Source: SFHK01 sp964554795 (GTDB lineage: Bacteria > Bacillota > Clostridia > Christensenellales > Aristaeellaceae). Taken from it: a stretch of DNA of 64,000 nucleotides. Below the pieces are notes generated by a model. It saw only the letters and a list, made by a program, of their open reading frames with translations. It ran no database searches and had not been told where the DNA came from. The position numbers and the translations under genes are program-made. This document shows, piece after piece, positions 1 through 8,689 of this stretch; position 1 is the stretch's first letter, and every line of letters begins with the position of its first letter. The stretch is from positions 11,868 to 75,867 of the forward strand of contig CAZKQB010000008.1 in assembly GCA_964554795.1 (NCBI GenBank), written 5' to 3'.

Positions 1-1890
1 TACGATCAGCGATGGACGGCTTGCGCGCCCCTCCTGCTTCAGCGCCAGCAGATATGCCAGCACCTGCACCGTTTTGCCCAGACCCATGTCGTCGGCCAGG
101 ATCCCGCCGAAGCGATAGGCATCCAGTGTTCGCAGCCAGCGGTATCCCGCCTTTTGATAGCCGCGCAGCACGACTGCCAGCGAATCCGGCACATGAAAGT
201 CACTATCCTCCACGGTGCGGAAATCCCGAATCAGCCGCCGGAAGCCGTCGTCACGTTCGAAGTTCAGCTTTCTTTCCTGCTTCAGCAGCCCATCCAGATA
301 CATGGCGCGCGACAGCGGAAGCGAAATCTCCGTCCGCTTCAATTCCTTCGCGCCCAATCCCAATCCGTGCGCCATACGTGCTACACCACTGAGATCGTCA
401 TCCTGCGCCGAAAGGAAGCGCCCGTCCTTCAGGCGGTAATAGCTGCGCTTTTCTCGCACGGCCTCCAGCAAGCCCTCCAGCTCCTCCGGGGGAAATTCCC
501 CAGTATCCACATGCAGCCGAAGCACGCTTTCACCCACCGACACACCAACCACTGCTGTCTGGCTGCGCTTCACACGCAGGCTTCGCACCCGGTCGGAAAC
601 CAGCACCTCGCCCGCCTCGGCCAGTCTCTCGCTTCCACCGGTGATGAAATCATAGATTCGCTTTTCGTTTTCAAGGACATATTGTCCATCATCCCGGCGA
701 TCAAAATGCTGCGCCAGCGCATTCAGCGCACGCGTCTCCCCGATCGTATCGCGCCGAATCGAGCGTACCCTTGCGCCCGCAGCAAGCTCCTGCTCGCCAT
801 ACACAAACGCCGCCCGGGCCGTCAGACAGTTGCGGTCGGGCGCGTCGATGTAAAAGCGGGGCGTCATAGTCTCCGGCAGATAGTCCTCCAGCAGCTCGCC
901 GCCGTCGATTTGCAGTTGGCCGCGGATTTTCGGATACACCGCTCCGCAGAACTTTTCCATGCTCTTTTTGGTAAACGAAATATTCGATGTCCCGCACGCC
1001 TCCAGCAACGGAGCTACGCTCTTTTCATACTCTGCCGAAAGACGATAGAGACATCCGTCCATATAGAGATACCGATAACGCTCTCCCTGCAGCAGCCTGA
1101 ACTTCTGCACAATGTGCATGTCCACCTGGCCATTATACTCGCTTTTCTCAATTTTCAGTTCAACCCTCGGCACATCTTCGCGCAGAACACATCCGTCCAC
1201 CTGTCCATCGGGCACAAACAGCGAAAATATCTCATCCAGCAAATGTCCTTCAAGGTTCATTGCAGGCATTCGCCTGTAGTCTTCCCCTGCGCGAACGATC
1301 GCACTCAGGCAGCGCACCAGATGCGCGGAGCGCTCATCCAGCGCTTCATAATCGTGCTTCAGAGTCAGCTGCTTTCCGTAAACAACTGTGTCCTTCGTCC
1401 GAAATGCGTTTACAAACGCGCACACGTCCTTTATAACATACTGCCGGGTTACACCCACCGTGAAGGAGACCTTCTCTACTTGGTAGTAGGGGCCCTCCAA
1501 AATATCCAGCTTCGGGTAGACCATTACGCTTCCCTGCGCGTTTACGCGCACCGACTCGTCGTACTTTTGCAGCAAAAGCTGAGCGCCCGGCGAGGTTGTC
1601 ATAAGCTCCTTCGGCAGCGTGTCCTTGTCCCGATAGGCAAACAGCAGCGCGCAGACATGCTCGCAACCGGCATTCTGGCCACATGTGCACTCATACCAGA
1701 CTTCTCTTTCATTATGATCAATCGTCAGTTCAACCTGATACTCCTTTTTATCCCGCACATAGCCAACCACATCGATAATCGGGAAACTTCTTGCATGGTT
1801 CAGCCACACGTTTCCCTGCCGGTATAGTTCAAATCCCTTCATGACCAGCACTCGCGGAAAGCGCACCCAGACTCGTTCATTCAATTTCAT
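1..1890 (-). CDS. SWIM zinc-finger SNF2-family helicase (3' part outside the window)
   Basis: This is the N-terminal part of a Swi2/Snf2 (Rad54-type) ATPase that continues past the left edge. Residues near 67-75 carry a SWIM-type zinc finger (CTCGQNAGCEH). A long middle region of the bacterial SNF2-associated type follows. The helicase domain then opens with YQKAGYRWL and motif I, LADDMGLGKTVQ, at about positions 63-95. Such proteins are double-stranded-DNA translocases of poorly known role. The ATG at 1890 overlaps the end of the upstream GTPase gene by 14 bases, so the two are probably translated together. The C-terminal RecA-like lobe cannot be seen. The family is clear; the function is not. 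Confidence 0.9.
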   Translation of the reverse strand, partial: MKLNERVWVRFPRVLVMKGFELYRQGNVWLNHARSFPIIDVVGYVRDKKEYQVELTIDHNEREVWYECTCGQNAGCEHVCALLFAYRDKDTLPKELMTTSPGAQLLLQKYDESVRVNAQGSVMVYPKLDILEGPYYQVEKVSFTVGVTRQYVIKDVCAFVNAFRTKDTVVYGKQLTLKHDYEALDERSAHLVRCLSAIVRAGEDYRRMPAMNLEGHLLDEIFSLFVPDGQVDGCVLREDVPRVELKIEKSEYNGQVDMHIVQKFRLLQGERYRYLYMDGCLYRLSAEYEKSVAPLLEACGTSNISFTKKSMEKFCGAVYPKIRGQLQIDGGELLEDYLPETMTPRFYIDAPDRNCLTARAAFVYGEQELAAGARVRSIRRDTIGETRALNALAQHFDRRDDGQYVLENEKRIYDFITGGSERLAEAGEVLVSDRVRSLRVKRSQTAVVGVSVGESVLRLHVDTGEFPPEELEGLLEAVREKRSYYRLKDGRFLSAQDDDLSGVARMAHGLGLGAKELKRTEISLPLSRAMYLDGLLKQERKLNFERDDGFRRLIRDFRTVEDSDFHVPDSLAVVLRGYQKAGYRWLRTLDAYRFGGILADDMGLGKTVQVLAYLLALKQEGRASRPSLIV

Positions 1891-4531
1891 TTTCCTGTTT
1901 CTCCATTGCCTTCTTGAGCGCCTGCTCCACCGCGCGTCCGTTTTTCCTCGCATTATTGCCGTCCAGCATGCGGCGAATGTCTGCATTCACGGCTTCCACC
2001 TCGCGCCGCAGCTCCGTCGCCGGTACACGCAACGCACCGTTGCCCAGTATGATCAGCTGCTCCAGCCCGTCGCTGGTCGCCACACGCACACGGTTCCGCT
2101 TACCGATTTCATAAGTCGCCTTTTCGATATAGCTGTCCGCTGTCTCCGCCTCCGCCGTATATACGACGTCGATATTATTATGCTTCAGCACGCGTCCGGC
2201 ATTGTTTGGCACGCGATAGGCATCAAAAACCAGAATGACGCGCTGCGACGTAAAGCCCTGATAATTGCTCAGAATATCCATCAGCAGAAGCCTTGCGCCC
2301 TCCAAATCGCTCTGCGCCCGTACCTTCAGCTCCGGCCATGCGTTCACAATGTTGTAGCCGTCCACCAGCAGATACTCCGGCGGTGCCGGCTGTTCTGAAG
2401 CCGTAACTGCCGGCACCCTCTGCGCAGGTGCTGTAACCGGACGCGCCTCAAAATCCCTTCGGCGCACCTGACCATAGGTGCGCTCAAAAATGCGCATCAG
2501 CTCCTCGTCCTCAGCGTGAATGTCCACGTGCCCGGCATGTAGTGCCGAGGCGGGCTCGTTCTGTGCCGATCGGCCGAACAGCTCCGTCTGTATGTGCATG
2601 CGAGCAGGCGCTTCGTTCCATTTCACGATCACGCCTGCGCCGTGCTGGCAGAACACGGAATCGGCGGGATTCCATGTATCCCGCTCCGGGTCATACCCAA
2701 TGCGCGCAAGCACCAACTCAGCATTTCGGCAGGGCTCATAGCCGCCGGAGGTCAGGCTCACTCGGCCGCGGCCACGCGTATACGCTGCCACTTCGCGGGC
2801 ATAGCCGCGCGCCTCAGCAACCGGTGCACGCCCCAGAAGCAGCACCTCGTCGTCCGCCCGCGCGGGCTCGCCAAACGAGCCGCCCATCTGCGTAAGGTCG
2901 CTCATCGCGCGCCCCAGACAGTCGGCAGGGATTTCCAGCCGTATGTCATACCATGGCTCCAGCAACTGGCTTTGTGCCTGCATCAGTCCTTGCCGCACAG
3001 CGCGATGTGTTGCCTGCCCAAAATCGCCGCCCTCCGTATGCTTCAGATGCGCGCGCCCCGCTATGAGCGTGATGCGAATATCCGTTACCGGCATGCCCGC
3101 AAGCACGCCTACAGGCTGCCTTTCCGTCAGATGCTTGAGAATCAGCCTCTGCCAATTGCGTTCCAGATTATCCTCCGGGCAGCGTGTATCCACCTCTACG
3201 CCGCTTCCGCGCGAACCCGGCTCAAGCAGAAGATGCACCTCGGCATAATGCCGAAGCGGTTCATAATGACCCACACCCTCTACGGCGTTTAAAATCGTTT
3301 CTTTATACAGAATTCCACCCTCGTCAAAATGAACCTTCATGCCAAACCGGTCGGCGAGCGCGCGCTTTAGAATCTCCTGCTGCACCTCGCCCATCAACGA
3401 CACATGGATTTCGCGCAGCGTCTCATTCCATTGAACGCTCAATAGCGGGTCTTCCTCTTCCAGTATATGCATGCACGAAAGCAGCCTGTGCGGATCCACG
3501 TCTGGCGCAGGATACACGCGATACACGAAAACCGGCTCCAGCACAGGCGCCTCCGCATCCGCCTCTGCGCCCAGTCCCTCGCCGGCATAGGTCTCGTTCA
3601 GCCCCGTAACCGCGCATATACTGCCCGCCACGGCTTCGTCTACGCTTGTATATTTTGCGCCGGAATACAGGCGAATCTGGCTCACCTTTTCCTGCCACGC
3701 ATCCCCGCTTCTTTTCGCTCCCGACAAGAGTGCGCGCACGCGCAGCGTACCGCCGGTCACTCGCAGATAGGTCAGCCGCGCGCCCTGCGGATCGCGGGCA
3801 ATCTTGAATACCCGCGCGCCAAAGACCTCCGGTAAGCCCTTTTCCGGCAGGAGGTTTACGAGCGCATCCAGCAACACATCCACCCCGTCTCCGCGAAGCG
3901 CCGCGCCAAAAATACACGGAAACAGCCTGCGCTCGGCTACAAGCCGTGCAAGCCTTTCCGTTCCGATTTTTCCCGTTTCCAGATATTCGTTCAGCGCATC
4001 TTCATCCGTGACGGCGGCATGCTCATAGCCGTCCGGCGCTGAGAGCTCCACGCAGGCATCCCCAAAGCGTTCGCGCAGCTCACTCATACGCGCATCCTTG
4101 TCTACGCCCGGCTGATCCATCTTGTTGATAAACAGAAATACCGGAAGACCATGCGCCTCCAGCAGCTTCCAAAGCGTCAGCGTGTGACCCTGTATACCAT
4201 CCGCGCCGCTGATGACCAGCACTACACAATCCAGAACATCAAGCACGCGCTCTGCTTCCGCCGAGAAGTCCACGTGCCCCGGCGTATCCATCAGCGTAAT
4301 CTCCCGATTTTTCCACGAAAGTCGCGCCTGTTTGGAGAAAATGGTAATCCCCCGTTCACGCTCCTGCTGATCGGTATCCAAAAACGCATCCCGATGATCC
4401 ACGCGTCCCTGCCTGCGCAGCTGACCACTCACATACAAAAGCGCCTCAGACAGCGTGGTCTTCCCCGCATCCACATGCGCCATAAGCCCACAAACCAAGG
4501 GAGCCTTTGCCATATTCTGTTTCTCGGGCAT
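1877..4531 (-). CDS. TetM-like ribosomal GTPase fused to a C-terminal Rae1/YacP-type NYN nuclease
   Basis: The protein has 884 residues. The first ~700 match the EF-G-like ribosomal protection family (TetM/TetO/TetW): P-loop HVDAGKTT at 19-26, switch RGITI at 60-64, DTPGH at 82-86, NKMD at 136-139, then domains II to V. From about residue 717 to the end it carries a complete NYN/PIN domain of the YacP family, with VDGYN (D724), FDAY (D770), TADSYIE (D799) and TSD (D821). In Bacillus subtilis YacP (Rae1) is known to cut mRNA in the ribosomal A site. A translocase-shaped GTPase and an A-site nuclease are therefore joined in one chain. Its own promoter lies upstream, and the SNF2 gene follows with a 14-base overlap. 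A tetracycline-resistance role is possible but unproven. Confidence 0.9.
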   Translation of the reverse strand: MPEKQNMAKAPLVCGLMAHVDAGKTTLSEALLYVSGQLRRQGRVDHRDAFLDTDQQERERGITIFSKQARLSWKNREITLMDTPGHVDFSAEAERVLDVLDCVVLVISGADGIQGHTLTLWKLLEAHGLPVFLFINKMDQPGVDKDARMSELRERFGDACVELSAPDGYEHAAVTDEDALNEYLETGKIGTERLARLVAERRLFPCIFGAALRGDGVDVLLDALVNLLPEKGLPEVFGARVFKIARDPQGARLTYLRVTGGTLRVRALLSGAKRSGDAWQEKVSQIRLYSGAKYTSVDEAVAGSICAVTGLNETYAGEGLGAEADAEAPVLEPVFVYRVYPAPDVDPHRLLSCMHILEEEDPLLSVQWNETLREIHVSLMGEVQQEILKRALADRFGMKVHFDEGGILYKETILNAVEGVGHYEPLRHYAEVHLLLEPGSRGSGVEVDTRCPEDNLERNWQRLILKHLTERQPVGVLAGMPVTDIRITLIAGRAHLKHTEGGDFGQATHRAVRQGLMQAQSQLLEPWYDIRLEIPADCLGRAMSDLTQMGGSFGEPARADDEVLLLGRAPVAEARGYAREVAAYTRGRGRVSLTSGGYEPCRNAELVLARIGYDPERDTWNPADSVFCQHGAGVIVKWNEAPARMHIQTELFGRSAQNEPASALHAGHVDIHAEDEELMRIFERTYGQVRRRDFEARPVTAPAQRVPAVTASEQPAPPEYLLVDGYNIVNAWPELKVRAQSDLEGARLLLMDILSNYQGFTSQRVILVFDAYRVPNNAGRVLKHNNIDVVYTAEAETADSYIEKATYEIGKRNRVRVATSDGLEQLIILGNGALRVPATELRREVEAVNADIRRMLDGNNARKNGRAVEQALKKAMEKQENEIE

Positions 4532-4576
4532 AAAAATCCCCCTTTTGTGGAAATGATGCCTATCGTCTCCCCGATG

Positions 4577-4605
4577 ATTATATCACAAAAAGCGAAGATA
4601 TCCAA
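4577..4605 (-). promoter_or_regulatory. Sigma-A-type promoter of the TetM-NYN gene
   Basis: On the minus strand a -35 box TTGGAT (4600-4605) and a perfect -10 box TATAAT (4577-4582) are 17 bases apart. They give a leader of about 40 bases before the ATG at 4531. Confidence 0.7.
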
Positions 4606-4694
4606 TAAGCCAAGGAGACGCTTCCCATTTCATCATAGCATATCGTTTCTTCCCTTGCAACCTCTTTTTGACATTTGCGCCGTCCGCGCAGCAT

Positions 4695-4720
4695 AAAAAA
4701 GCTCCCGCGATTGCGGGAGC
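4695..4720 (-). terminator. Rho-independent terminator after the LtaS-like gene
   Basis: The perfect inverted repeat GCTCCCGC/GCGGGAGC at 4701-4720 is followed on the minus strand by a T-run (4695-4700). It sits just past the stop at 4738 and separates this gene from the GTPase gene. Confidence 0.85.
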
Positions 4721-4737
4721 CGCCCTCTTCAGGTCCG

Positions 4738-6900
4738 TCAGTCATCGTACTCCACTGGCCTCAGGCCTTCGCAGACAGTTTCCTGCGTACGGCTGAGCTC
4801 AATTCCCTCATCGGAAATCTGCGCGACCGCCAACAGGCTTCCGTCCTCTGGGATGAAATCGGGCACGATAATCAGTGTCTCATCGACCGGCACGGTATCG
4901 TATGCCTTATCGTCCACGTACACGCGGGAAGCATAGGTCAGCCCCTCGCCGTGCACAAATAGGTTTCCGAACCGGTTTTCAAGGCTGGTTACGCAAATGG
5001 GTGTCAATCCCATCGTGAAGCTCTCGTCATAGGCATGCTTCGCGCTCTCATACACATAGCGCTTTCCGTACAGCATGTCATACTCCAGTATTTCCAGATT
5101 GCGCATGTAGTTTTCGCTACCCATTTCGCGCTGGTGGAAGCGCACCATTACGCCTGTGTCAATCTTTGCCAGTTCAAGCACATACGCACCCAACTGATAG
5201 GCCTCGAGATCGAGGCTCTCGCCGTCCAGCTCATAGTTTGCCCAGATGACGTAGGGCGTCTTATACATATCCCCTGTCGTCAGATCATCCTCCGTCAGGC
5301 TCAGGCCAGGCAGATGGTCGCCGAAGAACACGATGATCGTATTTTCATCGTAATTTTCAAACGCCTCCACCAGATCGCCTACGAACTGATCCGTTTCCAC
5401 CATCTGTGAAAGGTAATACTCAAAGATGCTCTTCTCGCGCTCCGATTTTGCGCCCTCCACGATAACGACCGGCTCCATATCCGACGGCAACGGAATATAC
5501 GCGCCATGCGTCTGCATCGTGACGGTATACACAAAATCACGTCCCTCGGTCTGACTCACAGCCTTCAGAATCTCGTCCGTCAGAATATTGTCCTTGCACC
5601 ATCCCTTGGGATTCAGCTCGTATCCATTCATGTATTCCTTAGAATGGAAGCAGTTGAAGCCCATGTTCTTGTAAATGGTGTTGCGGTAATAGAACGAACC
5701 CGTGTAGTTATGCACGCCCGTGGCCGTATACTTGAGCGCACGCAGATCGGTAGCCAGCGTTTCCAGCGCTTCCTTGCGCAGGATGGAGTAATACGGGAAT
5801 TCGCCCGCGCCGAAAAAATCCAGCGAGCAGCCGGTGAGCACCTCAAACTCGGTATTCGCCGTTCCGCCGGAAACGGTGGGAACGGATAAATAGCCACCAA
5901 TGCCATTTTCCTGCAGGCTGCGGAAATTGGGAATCGGATCCTCCGACAGTGTGACCGTCTTTACCGTCATCGGATCAAAGAATGATTCAAGCTGCACAAA
6001 CAGGATATTCGGCCGCTCGCCGTCCTCCTGCTCAAACGCGCCGCCGCGCAGAATCTCGCGAATGGACCCAACCGCATCGCGGGTGTATCCCTCCGGCTCG
6101 CTGTTGAAATCGCCGGTACGCACCGACTCGATAAACTCATCAAGCGGACGCAGGGAATGCTTTTCCTCCTCTTCGTCCACGTCGATGTCGATATCCAGCG
6201 TATCCGCAATGCTCGCAACCTCCTCAGGCGAATAGTCCGCCGGCTTTTCAATTCCAACATTGAAGAAGCTGTAACAGAGGCAGTACGGAAAGCCATACTT
6301 CTTATAGGATCCATACAGATCCGGCTTCAGATTGCGCGAAATGATGCCGCTTGGCCGGGTAAACAGCACAAGCGTATAAATAAGGAAGGCCATCGCAAAC
6401 AGGCAGGCGCGCAGAATGCCACGCTGTCCCTCCTTCCGGTATCTGGGCGACCGTATTGCCAAGACCACAAGCCCGGCAATCACGCCCGCAACCAGAGCGA
6501 AGATCAGCACAATCTGCCAGATTTCGAAATAGACCGGCATCATCATGATGGCTTCCAGTCCCATCTGCAGGTCGACTGCCGTCAGCGGGTAGTTGTTTCG
6601 AAAGCCCAGCAGTATGCAGTCTGCAATGCCGAAGGCCAGCCATAAAACCGTAACCAGCGTCGTACTGAACACTTTTTTGCGAAACAGCATCGCAATCGCC
6701 AGCGTCACGCTTACAATCGAACAGCCAAACAGGAACAGGAGCGGGCTCTGGTACACAAACCGGCACGCATCCATGAAGTCGCGCCGCGACAGGATTTCCA
6801 AAATAAACGTCAGTAGAAGCGATTCGCTAATCACAAACAGTGACGGCGGTATCATCGCCTTTTTTCCAACGCCCTGTCGCATGCTATCCGTCCGTTTCAT
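4738..6900 (-). CDS. LTA synthase-like membrane sulfatase (phosphoglycerol transferase family)
   Basis: This 720-residue protein has five likely membrane helices in the first ~180 residues and then an extracellular alkaline phosphatase/sulfatase-fold domain. The layout is that of LtaS enzymes, which polymerise glycerol phosphate on the outer face of the membrane. Visible catalytic elements are QLESF (metal-binding Glu near 305), a Thr-rich nucleophile region GGTANTEFEVLTG (344-357) and FFGDHLPGL for the second metal site. The acidic stretch DIDIDVDEEEE lies between membrane part and enzyme. The ATG overlaps the stop of the upstream flavoprotein by ATGA. A different exported phosphoglycerol or phosphoethanolamine transferase remains possible. 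Confidence 0.9.
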   Translation of the reverse strand: MKRTDSMRQGVGKKAMIPPSLFVISESLLLTFILEILSRRDFMDACRFVYQSPLLFLFGCSIVSVTLAIAMLFRKKVFSTTLVTVLWLAFGIADCILLGFRNNYPLTAVDLQMGLEAIMMMPVYFEIWQIVLIFALVAGVIAGLVVLAIRSPRYRKEGQRGILRACLFAMAFLIYTLVLFTRPSGIISRNLKPDLYGSYKKYGFPYCLCYSFFNVGIEKPADYSPEEVASIADTLDIDIDVDEEEEKHSLRPLDEFIESVRTGDFNSEPEGYTRDAVGSIREILRGGAFEQEDGERPNILFVQLESFFDPMTVKTVTLSEDPIPNFRSLQENGIGGYLSVPTVSGGTANTEFEVLTGCSLDFFGAGEFPYYSILRKEALETLATDLRALKYTATGVHNYTGSFYYRNTIYKNMGFNCFHSKEYMNGYELNPKGWCKDNILTDEILKAVSQTEGRDFVYTVTMQTHGAYIPLPSDMEPVVIVEGAKSEREKSIFEYYLSQMVETDQFVGDLVEAFENYDENTIIVFFGDHLPGLSLTEDDLTTGDMYKTPYVIWANYELDGESLDLEAYQLGAYVLELAKIDTGVMVRFHQREMGSENYMRNLEILEYDMLYGKRYVYESAKHAYDESFTMGLTPICVTSLENRFGNLFVHGEGLTYASRVYVDDKAYDTVPVDETLIIVPDFIPEDGSLLAVAQISDEGIELSRTQETVCEGLRPVEYDD

Positions 6901-7760
6901 TTCTTTCCTCCGTTTTCAGCTGCGGCCGCGTAGGCAGCCGCGCTTAATCCCGCCGTTGCTCCCTCGCCGACCGCCTTCGCAATCTGGTACGGCGCGCCGG
7001 TCAGGTCTCCAGCGGCAAATACGCCGGGAAGATTGGTGGCAAGCTGCCGGTCTACGACCACGCGTCCGTCCTCGGTTTCAAGCCCCGGAACGAGCACACC
7101 GGGTAACATAGCGCTTCTGAGCACAAACGCACCGTCTGCCGCATAGCTTACCCCGTCCGTTTCAAGAACAACTCCCCGTTCTGCCTGCACAAAGCGCCGG
7201 GGCTTCACGCCCTCCACCATCTTCACGCCCTCAGGCGCGCGGACACCCTTTTTCATAACAAGACACGTGACGTCCGAAAACTCCGAAAGGTATCGGATTT
7301 CCTCCTCCGCATCCGCATCGTACGCCAGCACAAGCACCGTTCTATCCTTATACAGTCGTCCGTCGCAGGTAGCGCAATAGCTCACGCCGCGCCCCAGCAA
7401 TTCAACCTCTCCCTCAACGGGCTTAAACGCAGTCACTCCGGTTGCAAGCACTACGCTCCTCGCTTCCCACATTTCCACGCCGCTCGTCAGCGCATAAAAA
7501 TCGCCCATCGGATACACGTGATCCACGTATTTCCGCTCCACGGCAATGTCCTGCGCCTCTAAATGCCGATGGAACGCCGTTGCCAGCGCCGCGCCCCCGA
7601 TTTCCGGTAAGCCCGGGTAGTTGGCAATTTTCTGCGCGCTCTCAAGCTTTCGTGAAACCTCCGTCGCGCCCAGAAGAAGCAGCGAACGGTTTCTTTGCCT
7701 GACATTAATAGCCGCGGCAACGCCCGCCGGGCCTGCGCCGATAATTGCGACGTCCAGCAT
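6897..7760 (-). CDS. Thioredoxin reductase-like NAD(P)/FAD oxidoreductase
   Basis: The 287-residue protein has the class II pyridine nucleotide-disulfide oxidoreductase layout. It has an N-terminal FAD-binding GAGPAGVAAAIN, the redox motif CATCDG near 135, a second dinucleotide-binding region and a C-terminal FAD motif ending in GVFAAGDL. Enzymes of this group pass electrons from NAD(P)H through FAD to a CxxC pair and on to thioredoxin or a similar partner. The start has the RBS AAGGAG. No thioredoxin gene is adjacent, so the partner is unknown. It is translationally coupled to the LtaS-like gene. Confidence 0.88.
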   Translation of the reverse strand: MLDVAIIGAGPAGVAAAINVRQRNRSLLLLGATEVSRKLESAQKIANYPGLPEIGGAALATAFHRHLEAQDIAVERKYVDHVYPMGDFYALTSGVEMWEARSVVLATGVTAFKPVEGEVELLGRGVSYCATCDGRLYKDRTVLVLAYDADAEEEIRYLSEFSDVTCLVMKKGVRAPEGVKMVEGVKPRRFVQAERGVVLETDGVSYAADGAFVLRSAMLPGVLVPGLETEDGRVVVDRQLATNLPGVFAAGDLTGAPYQIAKAVGEGATAGLSAAAYAAAAENGGKK

Positions 7761-7832
7761 ATCGAAGTCTCCTTATAAAACGATTTCAGGCGGACATGCT
7801 CTTTTGCCTCGCATTCCGCCCAAAGAGCATCC

Positions 7833-7860
7833 GTGCGGGAAAGCCACCGCTTTCCCGCAC
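7833..7860. other. Perfect 12-bp hairpin between the corrinoid and flavoprotein genes
   Basis: GTGCGGGAAAGC and GCTTTCCCGCAC flank a four-base loop. No T-run follows on either side, so it may be an mRNA-stability or processing hairpin or a weak terminator of the corrinoid gene. Confidence 0.5.
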
Positions 7861-7889
7861 CGGATTCCGGCTTTACCCTCGCCGTTATT

Positions 7890-8519
7890 TTACGCAATCA
7901 GACGCTTTGCCAGCTCCGCCGCAGAAGCCGCGTCGGTGGAATATCCGTCCGCGCCGATTTCATCAGCGTATTCCTGCGTAATGGGCGCGCCACCGATCAT
8001 GACCTTCACCTGATCGCGTAGCCCCTCGTCCTTCAGGCGCTCAATGACCTTGGCCATCATGGGCATTGTCGTAGTCAGAAGCGCGGACATGCCGATAATC
8101 TTCGCGCCGCCGCGAACCGCGTCGATGAACATTTCAGGCTTCACGTCCACGCCCAGATCCATCACGCTAAAGCCGCTGCCCTCAAGCATCATGCCGACGA
8201 GATTCTTGCCGATATCGTGCAGGTCTCCCTCGACCGTACCGATGGCCACGGTTCCCAGCGACTGAACATTCTCCGCCACGAGCAGCGGCTTCAAAATCTC
8301 CGTGCCCGTTTTCATCGCACGCGCCGCGACGAGAACCTCCGGCACGTATACTTCGCCGTTTTTAAACTGCTCGCCCAGATTCGCCATGCCGACGACCAGG
8401 CCTTCGTTCAGAATCGTCTCTGCCTTCACACCCTCTGCCAGTGCCTCGCGCACCAGCTGGTCTACGACCTTTCTTCTGCCGCCCTCTACCGCGCGGGCAA
8501 TTTGTGCCATATCAGCCAT
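7890..8519 (-). CDS. Corrinoid protein (B12-binding subunit of a methyltransferase system)
   Basis: The 209-residue protein has the helical cap typical of MtaC/MtbC/MtvC proteins, then a Rossmann-like cobalamin-binding domain. The lower-ligand signature DLHDIGKN is near residue 99, with GMSALLTTTM and a glycine-rich GGAPIT downstream. Such proteins carry a methyl group on cobalamin between a substrate methyltransferase and a pterin- or corrinoid-dependent partner. Neither partner is within this window. The ATG at 8519 was chosen because AAAGGAGG lies six bases upstream; an upstream start at 8543 has no such site. It has its own promoter. Confidence 0.92.
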   Translation of the reverse strand: MADMAQIARAVEGGRRKVVDQLVREALAEGVKAETILNEGLVVGMANLGEQFKNGEVYVPEVLVAARAMKTGTEILKPLLVAENVQSLGTVAIGTVEGDLHDIGKNLVGMMLEGSGFSVMDLGVDVKPEMFIDAVRGGAKIIGMSALLTTTMPMMAKVIERLKDEGLRDQVKVMIGGAPITQEYADEIGADGYSTDAASAAELAKRLIA

Positions 8520-8557
8520 GCTTTTCCTCCTTTGGATGAGCATATATCAACATTGTC

Positions 8558-8586
8558 ATTTTACCACGAAGGCGTCGATCTTACAA
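8558..8586 (-). promoter_or_regulatory. Promoter of the corrinoid protein gene
   Basis: On the minus strand TTGTAA (8581-8586) and TAAAAT (8558-8563) are 17 bases apart, about 40 bases before the chosen start. Confidence 0.55.
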
Positions 8587-8689
8587 TGCCCGCAATAAAT
8601 TTTATTGGAACTTTTCAGAAAAGCTCTGTTCAATCACCTCTCAATGTGATATACTTAATTTATATGTATTGGGAAGCGGAGGTTTTGTT

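Noticed and set aside
154..1827. 557-codon open frame on the plus strand
   Set aside because: It is antisense to the SNF2 helicase, whose SWIM and Walker motifs are clear, and its translation has no domain-like pattern.
1877..4531. Acquired tetracycline resistance gene
   Set aside because: Base composition matches the chromosome, there are no mobile genes nearby, and the NYN fusion suggests a native factor; resistance cannot be excluded.
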